From an uncultured Lachnospiraceae bacterium (GTDB lineage Bacteria > Bacillota > Clostridia > Lachnospirales > Lachnospiraceae), in the NCBI GenBank assembly GCA_910580015.1, contig CAJTVT010000070.1, positions 1-6,370 of the forward strand: a stretch of 6,370 nucleotides of DNA, read 5' to 3'. Made by a program: the position numbers and the translations under genes. The notes under the pieces are model-generated. The model did no database searches and was not told the origin of the DNA. It worked only from the letters and a program-made list of their open reading frames with translations. Positions 1 through 6,073 of the stretch are shown in pieces; positions within the stretch are counted from its first letter, which is position 1; every line of letters begins with the position of its first letter.

Positions 1-3000
1 TGCGGCTGATTTCTTTCTCGTGGTAGGAGATGGTCTTGTCGGCGTAGGATTTCTGTGCCTGTTCCTTTTTCTCTTCTAGGGCAATGAGATCTTCGTCACA
101 TTTGGAGCGTTTGTTGTAGTAAGTCTCGTATTCGGAGATCTGTTTCTTCAAAGTCTCGTCAGTGACGCTCTCAATGGCGTATGCGCCATTTTGGATGCGG
201 TCCACCCATTCCTGGGCCAGGTCGATCTTGTAAAGATGCTGCTGGTAGGCCCAGGCAGCTTCTCGGTTGGCGGAGATAGCGGTTTCAAGCTGAGAGAGGT
301 AAGCGCCAAATTTTTCCTGTGTGGAGGTTTTGGTAAAGGCTTTCTCAAAAGCTTTTGCGGCTTGTTCGGTCTGTTTGGTAATGGCGGCGATTTTCTTTTC
401 AATCCAGTCGTAGACCTGGGGGGTGGGGGCAGGGGCGGCGCTTCTTCCGCTGCTGGTTCCTCTGGTGCCTGAGGAATTTCTTCCAGGATTTTTTGCGCCG
501 GGATTTCTGTTCCAGTCCAAAGAGCCAGCATTGTTCTTAATGGATGCAAGAATCAGAGCTTGTTGTTTGGCTAATTCATTTTGGTAGATTTCATCATAAT
601 CGCCAGGATGATGACGCATAATTACGAATGTGTTCAGTTTTGCATTATTAACGGCGGTAGCGGCAAGTGCGCTGGTGGAAACATCATCGAATGCTGCCGC
701 CAGTTCTCCCAAGGCCAGGATTTTGCCATTCGTGTCAAGGCCAGTGCTGTTGAACGCAATTTCGGCTGCGGCCAATAAATAGAGGCTCTGGGTTGTGCCA
801 TCTGCATAATCTTGTTCCATGAGCAATCCATAGGAGGCAAAATCTGCGGCGTCTGCTAAGGAAAGTTGTTTTTCAGCAGCATTTCCAATTACTTCCGCCA
901 CACGCTCTGTGATGATCTCTGAGGCATTTGTGACGCCTGCCATTTCAAGCTGTGTGACAATGCTTTCTCTTGTGGCGGAGTTTAGGCCTTTCAGCGCGCC
1001 CCCTGCCGCCAGCGCTTCGATAAAGAGCTGATCTAAAGCGGCCTGCATTTCTTCTGAACTGGTGGAGGCAGAAGTGGCGAGAAGAGCAAATTCCTCAAAG
1101 GATATGCAGACAGGCCCCAGGGATTTCCGAAAATCTTCAATTTCGGAGGCTTGAAAGGTGACGTCGGTACCTTTTTCTGCGGCCTCTGTCACTTTTTCGG
1201 AAAGCTGATTGATGGCTTCCAGATTTTCCAGAGAGTCTGCAAAGGAGGAAGGGTCATATTCCAGGGATTCGTTTTTGTCCCATGACATTTCACGGAGGTA
1301 TTTTCCGAAAGCTTTGTCCAGGTCATACTGGGATTTTTCCAATGCGTCTTCGAGGATGTCGATTTCGTGCTGCGTGTTGATCTGATGTTTGTTGATAAAT
1401 TCATTTAGTCGATCCTGATCTTCGTAGAAATTCTCTTGGGTATCAGGACCTAATACATGAAATGGAGTACCTGGCTGAAGTTTATATTTCTTATTTATGG
1501 TATTGTATACCAAGTTCTCCAATTTTTGGTCAATGTTGGCGGCGGAATCTTTCAAATCCTCGTCAAGGATGAAGTCAAGATTTATAGGAATCTTGGAGTC
1601 TTGAAATTGTTCCAGCAGGGTTTTGGCAATATCAACCATTTGTTCTGGAGTTAGTTCTGAACTGGGGTTAAACAGGTCTGCCATTCCAAGTTTCATCTTA
1701 TCATTTGATACAATGGGGTTTAAAATGTTATCGTATACCCAGTCCTTGATTTTAGTTTCATCTGCGTCATCCCCAAGCTCGTCGTACATGGCCGTCACCC
1801 ATGAGGAGTCCTGAGTCAGCATCTGTTTTGCAGCCTCTAGTTCCGTGTCTTTTACAGCGTCTGAAAATTGGGGAATGGTGTCTACGATGGCCCGAACGGA
1901 AGGGATGAATTCGGTGGTTTCGCGTTTCAAGAGGAGTTCTGTTTCACGAACAGACAGGTTGGCCTCTCTCTCTAAATTTATGAACACCCTTTTTGTAACG
2001 TCAGAAAAGTCATTAAGCTGTTCTTTGGCTTTGTCAGTAAGGACTTCTATACTGATAAAGTTGTCTCCTTTATTATTGTCATACTTTAAGTAATAGTCAG
2101 ATGATTCCTTCAGAGTTAGGCGGTTCAGTTCTTCCTTCAATTTTTCGCCTGCTTCTGCAGTAGCTTCTGAACTGATGCCTTTGCCTAATTTCAATAGATA
2201 GATGTTACGGTCTTCTTCTTTGACGCTATTGTCCTGTATAAATCGATTCTCCTCAGTATTTACTTTGTGGAAAGCATCTGCGTTATCTTTTTGTTGTTTC
2301 AGATCCGCATTATATTTATTCAGGTTCTCGGCGAGTCCGACATAGGCCTCTGGCACTTTTTCCATAATTTGCTTGTTGGCCAGTGTTTCTTCATCTTCTA
2401 TTAGAGTTTCAATACTGTCAACGATGCCGTCTATGTTCCCAGTCAGATTCAGAATGGCGTTTCCGTTCTCATCGAAATTTTTTGTGAGGCTTGGGAACAG
2501 GTCTGAGAGCTGGTTGCTTAAATCTAGGAATTCTTGGTATTCATCTGTGTTGAGGTTGATATTTTTCCCAGAAACCTGGTCGATACCTTGGGCAAGTGCA
2601 GCGTAACGATCTTTGATGTTATTGGCAGAGGAGGAAAGCTCATCATAGGAAGACTGTATGTCTTTAATAGCGGAGCGCGCTTCGGCGGCGGCCTCCTGTA
2701 GCCGTTCAGAATGATGTATGGTATCATCGATCCAGGAAATGAATTTCTGGACGGCCATGGAGATGAGCGCAAATGCAAGCATGTTCAAGGACATGGACAG
2801 CCCTTTTATGGCGGTCTGTCCAAGCTTGGCCGATAGGGTTTGAGCTTTAATAGATTCATTGTGGGCGATGGCGGCTTTTCGAGCCTCTTTGTTGGCTTTC
2901 ATCAAATCCTCTGTGGAGGCGCGCTGCAGATCGTTGTTTTGGATAAAGGATGTTAGCCATAGATTTTTTTTGCCATTTTCTTTGTATTTAAGAATCCAGC

Positions 3001-3319
3001 TTCTCGTGCCAGCTTTTACGTCTCGGTCATATTGTTGGAGATTTTTCAGTTTACTCTCAGCCTGCGTTTGGGTTATTTTTGGAATGTAGGTATCAATATT
3101 TTTTGAAGTTACGATTTCATTTGCTTCGTTCCTAAAGTAGTCTTGTTTTTTTGCAGGAGCGCTCAGAGCAGTTTTAAATGCATTTCCGAATTTCTGGACC
3201 GTATTTGTCCCAGAAGAGAAAGCCTGCTGCACTTGGCTGCTCCATTCAGCAAGACTACGCTTGCTAAAGCCAATGTTGTCTGTGAAACCCTCCAAACTTT
3301 TGGAATAAGTTCTAAATAT
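1..3319 (-). CDS. Phage tail tape measure protein, exon 2 (codons 356 to beyond 1461, runs off the window)
   Basis: The reading frame is open for 1106 codons without a stop and leaves the window at position 1. There is no credible start near its 5' end: the first codons are ATA TTT AGA ACT TAT TCC, with no ribosome site before them. It is therefore a continuation of exon 1 rather than a separate gene. After splicing, residues of about 529-547 form a hydrophobic segment (LSMSLNMLAFALISMAV), common in tape measure proteins. Long helical, coiled-coil-like stretches follow, rich in E, K, Q, N and A. Residues of about 1295-1325 are a Gly/Ser/Thr/Pro/Ala linker (NSSGTRGTSSGRSAAPAPTP). The last part in view (from about 1325) is again heptad-like, with LEEKKEQAQKSY. 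Length and composition fit a tape measure protein of well over 1400 residues. The C terminus is not visible. Confidence 0.9.
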   Translation of the reverse strand, partial: MFRTYSKSLEGFTDNIGFSKRSLAEWSSQVQQAFSSGTNTVQKFGNAFKTALSAPAKKQDYFRNEANEIVTSKNIDTYIPKITQTQAESKLKNLQQYDRDVKAGTRSWILKYKENGKKNLWLTSFIQNNDLQRASTEDLMKANKEARKAAIAHNESIKAQTLSAKLGQTAIKGLSMSLNMLAFALISMAVQKFISWIDDTIHHSERLQEAAAEARSAIKDIQSSYDELSSSANNIKDRYAALAQGIDQVSGKNINLNTDEYQEFLDLSNQLSDLFPSLTKNFDENGNAILNLTGNIDGIVDSIETLIEDEETLANKQIMEKVPEAYVGLAENLNKYNADLKQQKDNADAFHKVNTEENRFIQDNSVKEEDRNIYLLKLGKGISSEATAEAGEKLKEELNRLTLKESSDYYLKYDNNKGDNFISIEVLTDKAKEQLNDFSDVTKRVFINLEREANLSVRETELLLKRETTEFIPSVRAIVDTIPQFSDAVKDTELEAAKQMLTQDSSWVTAMYDELGDDADETKIKDWVYDNILNPIVSNDKMKLGMADLFNPSSELTPEQMVDIAKTLLEQFQDSKIPINLDFILDEDLKDSAANIDQKLENLVYNTINKKYKLQPGTPFHVLGPDTQENFYEDQDRLNEFINKHQINTQHEIDILEDALEKSQYDLDKAFGKYLREMSWDKNESLEYDPSSFADSLENLEAINQLSEKVTEAAEKGTDVTFQASEIEDFRKSLGPVCISFEEFALLATSASTSSEEMQAALDQLFIEALAAGGALKGLNSATRESIVTQLEMAGVTNASEIITERVAEVIGNAAEKQLSLADAADFASYGLLMEQDYADGTTQSLYLLAAAEIAFNSTGLDTNGKILALGELAAAFDDVSTSALAATAVNNAKLNTFVIMRHHPGDYDEIYQNELAKQQALILASIKNNAGSLDWNRNPGAKNPGRNSSGTRGTSSGRSAAPAPTPQVYDWIEKKIAAITKQTEQAAKAFEKAFTKTSTQEKFGAYLSQLETAISANREAAWAYQQHLYKIDLAQEWVDRIQNGAYAIESVTDETLKKQISEYETYYNKRSKCDEDLIALEEKKEQAQKSYADKTISYHEKEISR

Positions 3320-3330
3320 CGGACTATGGA
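3315..3330 (-). other. 3' splice site (P9.0, terminal G and P10 partner)
   Basis: The intron end reads CATAGTCCG. GTCC (3324-3321) can pair with GGAC at 4640-4637, directly after P7, giving P9.0. G3320 is the terminal guanosine, and the exon resumes with ATATT (3319-3315), complementary to AATAT just 5' of the guide. These constraints and the restored reading frame agree on the same nucleotide. Confidence 0.82.
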
Positions 3331-3360
3331 GTGTACATCATAATTCAGGTGTGGAAAATG

Positions 3361-3389
3361 TTGAATTACGTGTTTAGTTATGTTATATT
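3361..3389 (+). promoter_or_regulatory. Promoter for zinc-ribbon copy 1
   Basis: TTGAAT (3361-3366) and TATATT (3384-3389) are separated by 17 bp, with TGT immediately before the -10 (an extended -10). The site lies 39 bp upstream of the ATG in an AT-rich stretch just inside the 3' end of the intron. It is a good match to the housekeeping sigma-A consensus, predicted from sequence only. Confidence 0.6.
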
Positions 3390-3410
3390 ATTAAATAATA
3401 AATTTATGTT

Positions 3411-3419
3411 AGGAGGGAG
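3411..3419 (+). promoter_or_regulatory. Ribosome binding site of zinc-ribbon copy 1
   Basis: AGGAGGGAG lies 8 nt before the ATG at 3428. It is an almost perfect anti-16S match and is conserved in copy 2 (3958-3966, before the ATG at 3975), which fixes both starts. Confidence 0.75.
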
Positions 3420-3427
3420 AGATATAG

Positions 3428-3907
3428 ATGTATATTGATGGTGATTTTCATGATGGAATGGCATATTGTAAAAAATGCGGTTGGCGTAAAATTATAATGT
3501 ATAAAGGACGTGAGAGGTGCCCAGTGTGCCATAGCTATGTTGAGCCTGTACCAGATAAATATATAGACCAATATGATCTGTTTCCAGATGACGAGACCGA
3601 GGAATTATTTATTGAGGAATGTGTAAAAAGTTCTCCTGAATTTGACCCGGAGCTCTTTGCGCATTGGGAGGAGATTTATCAGGAATATTGCGATAGAATG
3701 GATGCTATTACTGCACAAGGTGAGGCGCTCCTTAACGGGACAAATAAGGGCAACAAATATGGAGTGAGATGTCCGTATTGCAATGCAACAAATGTCAGAA
3801 AGATCTCGGTTCTGTCCAAGGCAGGTTCGGTTGGTCTGTTTGGTGTTTTTGCAGCAGGGAAAGTCATTAGTCAATGGCATTGTACCCATTGTGGCAGCGA
3901 CTTTTAA
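3428..3907 (+). CDS. Double zinc-ribbon protein, copy 1
   Basis: This 159-residue protein has two probable four-cysteine zinc ribbons. The first uses C14/C17 (CKKCG) and C31/C34 (CPVC), 13 residues apart. The second uses C115/C118 (CPYC) and C152/C155 (CTHC), separated by a loop with a small-residue hydrophobic stretch (AGSVGLFGVFAAG). The linker (about 35-105) is acidic and helical (DLFPDDETEELFIEE). The C-terminal ribbon recalls small zinc-ribbon proteins that are frequent in Firmicutes and their phages and whose function is unknown to me; no catalytic motif is visible. The ATG follows AGGAGGGAG by about 8-11 nt. The gene lies on the strand opposite the phage gene, within the intron, behind its own promoter, and is followed 67 bp later by a near-identical copy. 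DNA, RNA or protein binding through the ribbons is an inference. It is not a recognisable homing endonuclease. Confidence 0.9.
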   Translation: MYIDGDFHDGMAYCKKCGWRKIIMYKGRERCPVCHSYVEPVPDKYIDQYDLFPDDETEELFIEECVKSSPEFDPELFAHWEEIYQEYCDRMDAITAQGEALLNGTNKGNKYGVRCPYCNATNVRKISVLSKAGSVGLFGVFAAGKVISQWHCTHCGSDF

Positions 3908-3928
3908 TTCTTCCTTTCATTTATTTTA

Positions 3929-3937
3929 TGTTATACT
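3929..3937 (+). promoter_or_regulatory. Extended -10 promoter element for zinc-ribbon copy 2
   Basis: TGT-TATACT is an extended -10 conserved with the one in front of copy 1 (TGT-TATATT). No good -35 hexamer is visible, as the upstream bases are the end of copy 1 and a T-rich stretch. It may give a weak internal promoter in addition to read-through from copy 1. Confidence 0.45.
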
Positions 3938-3974
3938 AAACAACAATAATTTATGTTAGGAGGGAGAGATATAA

Positions 3975-4454
3975 ATGTATATTGATGGTGATTTTCATAG
4001 TGGACTGGCATACTGCAAAAAGTGCGGCTATAATAAGAAGGTAATGTATTTGAAACGTGAGAGGTGCCCAGTGTGCCATAGCTATGTTGAGCCTGTACCA
4101 GATAAATATATAGACCAATATGATCTGTTTCCAGATGACGAGACCGAGGAATTATTTATTGAGGAATGTGTAAAAAGTTCTCCTGAATTTGACCCGGAGC
4201 TCTTTGCGCATTGGGAGGAGATTTATCAGGAATATTGCGATAGAATGGATGCTATTACTGCACAAGGTGAGGCGCTCCTTAACGGGACAAATAAGGGCAA
4301 CAAATATGGAGTGAGATGTCCGTATTGCAATGCAACAAATGTCAGAAAGATCTCGGTTCTGTCCAAGGCAGGTTCGGTTGGTCTGTTTGGTGTTTTTGCA
4401 GCAGGGAAAGTCATTAGTCAATGGCATTGCACTCATTGTGGCAGCGACTTTTAA
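3975..4454 (+). CDS. Double zinc-ribbon protein, copy 2
   Basis: This tandem paralogue of the preceding gene has the same length of 159 residues and the same eight zinc-ligand cysteines (14, 17, 31, 34, 115, 118, 152, 155). Residues 28-159 are identical to copy 1. Eight replacements fall between residues 9 and 27 (D9S, M11L, W19Y, R20N, I22K, I23V, K26L, G27K), in and around the first ribbon. The DNA is identical for 375 bp (4055-4429 against 3508-3882). It has its own AGGAGGG ribosome site (3958-3964) and extended -10 element, so it may be transcribed alone or with copy 1. A terminator hairpin follows 66 bp after the stop. Function unknown; the pattern suggests two versions with different N-terminal binding faces and one shared C-terminal module. 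Confidence 0.9.
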   Translation: MYIDGDFHSGLAYCKKCGYNKKVMYLKRERCPVCHSYVEPVPDKYIDQYDLFPDDETEELFIEECVKSSPEFDPELFAHWEEIYQEYCDRMDAITAQGEALLNGTNKGNKYGVRCPYCNATNVRKISVLSKAGSVGLFGVFAAGKVISQWHCTHCGSDF

Positions 4455-4520
4455 TTCATTGTTCCGTCTGTATTTTTTGTGATATAAGGTATTTATATGG
4501 TAGTCTATTTTATTTTCAAG

Positions 4521-4546
4521 CAGGGGGCCAAGTGGCTCCCTGTTTT
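4521..4546 (+). terminator. Rho-independent terminator closing the zinc-ribbon cassette
   Basis: The stem CAGGGGGCC with GGCTCCCTG (9 pairs, one G.U, loop AAGT) is followed by TTTT on the plus strand. It sits 66 bp after the stop of copy 2 and exactly at the border of the ribozyme region. The reverse strand lacks a T-run after the stem, so it should act on plus-strand transcripts. In the intron RNA the same bases can form a peripheral hairpin. Confidence 0.7.
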
Positions 4547-5008
4547 GCCATTCTGTCTGCTTCGGCAAAGGAAGCTCCACATGCATGATAACTGGGGACA
4601 GATCCCAGTCCATAATTTCCCGTCATGCCGGGTCTAGTCCTGACTATGCCTTCCTGCGCCAGCGTTGCATCTAAGCGCAGGCTGCCCTGGTAGTCGATGA
4701 GATTAGCGCTCGCATTCTGCGAGACTGCCGCTTTGTGGCGGCTGCACATTCTGTGCGCTGTCATCTGCTCGTTGGGAAGAGCTGGCGGATTGTTACGGCT
4801 TTTCCTGTCGCCAGGAAGAGATTGTACCGACAGTTTTACTTCCGTTCAAGGACCCCAATTATGAGAGGGCCGGATCCATATGCAGAGGGATCCCATATCT
4901 GCAGTTTTAGCCGTGTATTGCACAGCTTCTGCCATAAAAACCCTGTATCCAGGAAAAACATGACAGACTCGGCATATTGAAAGAGGGACAACTATCTGTG
5001 TTTGCCCT
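4521..5008 (-). ncRNA. Ribozyme core and peripheral hairpins of the intron
   Basis: In intron order, the RNA opens with an imperfect hairpin in the P1 loop (5008-5001 with 4991-4984). After the guide comes a P2-like stem (4967-4960 with 4935-4928, inner CCTG-GATA-CAGG). Next is the hairpin AGCTGTG-CAATA-CACGGCT (4927-4909), then TGCAGA with TCTGCA, then P4-P5. The P6 region is expanded into three hairpins: GCACA-GAA-TGTGC (4756-4744), GCCGC-CACAAA-GCGGC (4742-4727) and CTCGCA-GAA-TGCGAG (4723-4709). P7-P8 follow. After P7 come CCCG-GCATGA-CGGG, a CTGGGA/TCCCCAG hairpin and GCTTC-CTTTGCC-GAAGC, the likely P9 extensions. No reading frame here looks like protein. The stretch explains an otherwise gene-free, GC-richer block of about 490 nt. 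Confidence 0.8.
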
Positions 5009-5014
5009 ACCGAG
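4968..5014 (-). other. 5' splice site with P1 and internal guide sequence
   Basis: The last six exon bases, CTCGGT (5014-5009), pair with GCCGAG (4973-4968). The six pairs are C-G, U-A, C-G, G-C, G-C and a final U.G wobble, the hallmark of a group I 5' splice site. The first intron base A5008 could also pair with T4974, extending P1. The exon bases encode Leu-Gly of K-N-L-G, so the cut falls after a complete codon. Confidence 0.85.
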
Positions 5015-6073
5015 GTTTTTGGCGCTTAGGTAGCCTCCCATGAGGCTTCCTAAGACGGTGAGAGAGCCAAACTTATTGACAATTGTGTCGATTGCTTCGG
5101 TGCCTTCAATTCCAAGATCTAGAAAAAATTTAATCAGGTCGGAATCAATGAGGGAGGCGGAAAGCTGCTGCATTTGATTTTGGAGCTGCGCTGTTTTACC
5201 AGCAATGGAATCCACATATTGCGTATTGGCTTCATCAGCGGCCCCGAAACTGTAGGAAGCGGACTGTACAGCTTGTTCCACGCCGTGCCAATTCTCCATT
5301 AGCGCGGTAAAGAGCTGCTGTTGTCCTTCACCAGCAGAGGAAATGGCGAAGGATTTTTTGGAAGAATCATCTAGGGTGTCCCAGACAACACTTAGATGCG
5401 CTAAAAGATTATAAATATTTTTGGTGTCTCCATAGGCTTCTTTGAGGCTTGAGAACATGGCGGCCTCTCCGCTGGTGACCTGATCCATATCTTTCAGGAC
5501 GTCGTATGCCCCAGTGAGGAGACCTAGCATTTCTTCAAAGGATAAACCTGCTTCTCCAGCAGATTTTGCCAATTTGGAAGCTCCTTGCGCCAGCGTGTCA
5601 AAATCCACAGTCCCTGATCTAGATACGCCGACAAGTGCATCATTGATGGCGGGGGTAAAATCTGTGTCTTTCCCAAAATTTTGCATCATATTTTTCATGT
5701 ACTCTATAGCAGAGTCCATGTTGTCAATGCCAGGTGAGATATTACTCAGTTTTAAAGCTTCTTGAGTTAGGGTCATGGATTGTTCAATGTCATAACCAGC
5801 TTTTTTGGCAGAATTGATGTAAGAAAGGATTTCAGTTCCACTTTTTCCAGTAGCATCGCCCAGTCGGAATGCCTCTTCCGTGACATTTTTAAGCTGGGAG
5901 GCAGTGAGGTCGGAAGACAATGAAAGTTCCTGTAGGGCATTGTCAAGCAGAATGACATTTTTCTTCATTTCTCCAAGGGTCTCAATGCCTTGGATTAGCA
6001 GATCACTAGGCAGAAAGTGTTTAGCTAGTTTGGAGAATTCCTTGGACAGTGTGTTATTTTTATCAGTACTCAT
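5009..6073 (-). CDS. Phage tail tape measure protein, exon 1 (codons 1-355)
   Basis: This is the N-terminal part of a TP901-type tail tape measure protein. Members of this family span the tail lumen, set tail length and are ejected with the DNA at infection. The start at 6073 (MSTDKNNTLSKE) has AAGGAGG 7 nt upstream. Residues of about 60-250 resemble the minor-tail/tape-measure core: helical repeats with ATGKSGTEILSYINSAKKAG, a Met/Asn-rich helix around NMDSAIEYMKNMMQNFG, and GLSFEEMLGLLTGAYDVLKDM. The segment ends in a Gly/Leu-rich stretch (SLMGGYLSAKNLG). The uninterrupted DNA frame runs on to a TAA at 4907-4909. The last 33 codons are Cys/Ser-rich, unlike the rest, and lie in the intron, so an unspliced message would give a 388-residue truncated protein. 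Family assignment rests on sequence style rather than a search. Coding status is very likely. Confidence 0.88.

Larger units (their letters stand above)
3378..4457 (+). repeat. Tandem duplication of the zinc-ribbon gene with its promoter and RBS
   Basis: Two units, 3378-3910 and 3926-4457, are offset by 547-548 bp. Homology begins at the -10 region (TTATGTTATA), loosens just after it, resumes at AATTTATGTTAGGAGGGAGAG, covers the whole gene and ends a few bases after the stop (TTTTAATTC). Within the unit, 3508-3882 and 4055-4429 are identical. The next differences are two silent changes (TGT ACC against TGC ACT). Promoter, ribosome site and gene were therefore duplicated as one unit. Confidence 0.92.
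3320..5008 (-). ncRNA. Group I self-splicing intron inside the tape measure gene
   Basis: The 1689-nt interruption shows group I intron logic. The 5' exon ends CTCGGT (5014-5009) and pairs with an internal guide GCCGAG (4973-4968), placing a U.G pair at the splice site. AATAT just before the guide (4978-4974) pairs with the 3' exon start ATATT (3319-3315) as P10. P4 is CTGGCG (4814-4809) with CGCCAG (4787-4782), the latter within a Q-like AATCCGCCAGC. P7 is GACTA (4695-4691) with TAGTC (4646-4642). P8 is CTGCGC (4680-4675) with GCGCAG (4659-4654). P9.0 is GGAC (4640-4637) with GTCC (3324-3321), followed by the terminal G at 3320. Splicing is phase 0 and restores the frame. P3 is only tentative: CTGTC (4833-4829) with GGCAG (4686-4682). 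There is no homing endonuclease; a plus-strand gene cassette sits between the core and the 3' splice site. Subgroup not assigned. Confidence 0.9.

Noticed and set aside
425..505. Pro/Ser/Gly-rich 133-codon frame on the minus strand at 148-549
   Set aside because: It is a frame-shifted shadow of the tape measure exon. The Pro-rich look comes from the Gly/Ser/Thr linker codons of the real frame.
3452..4074. Diversity-generating retroelement pattern between the two gene copies
   Set aside because: Differences are not adenine-specific, include several silent T/C changes, and no reverse transcriptase or template repeat is present in the window.
4152..4613. 153-codon minus-strand frame opposite zinc-ribbon copy 2
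   Set aside because: It is a shadow of the plus-strand gene: the same antisense sequence appears under copy 1. The eight conserved cysteines, RBS and promoter support the plus strand.
4516..4764. Open frame of 82 codons on the minus strand
   Set aside because: It lies over P4-P9 structural elements of the intron, has no ribosome site and a composition unlike a protein. Its length is explained by the GC-rich structured RNA.
1..4906. Two separate tape measure-like genes, the second starting near 3300-3340
   Set aside because: The second frame has no plausible start or ribosome site at its 5' end, and the ribozyme pairings join the frames exactly at 5009/3319, so one spliced gene is the simpler reading.
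4735..4980. Open frame of 81 codons on the plus strand
   Set aside because: It is antisense to the ribozyme core, past the cassette terminator, without a ribosome site. The product looks random (Cys/Arg/Ser/His-rich).
3320..5008. Insertion sequence or IStron (group I intron fused to IS605-type genes)
   Set aside because: No TnpA- or TnpB-like protein, no terminal inverted repeats and no target duplication are visible. The only genes are the zinc-ribbon pair.
4521..5008. Group II intron or large phage RNA such as GOLLD/ROOL
   Set aside because: No domain V-like hairpin or GUGYG-type 5' end is seen, whereas the group I guide, P7/P8 and terminal G fit precisely.
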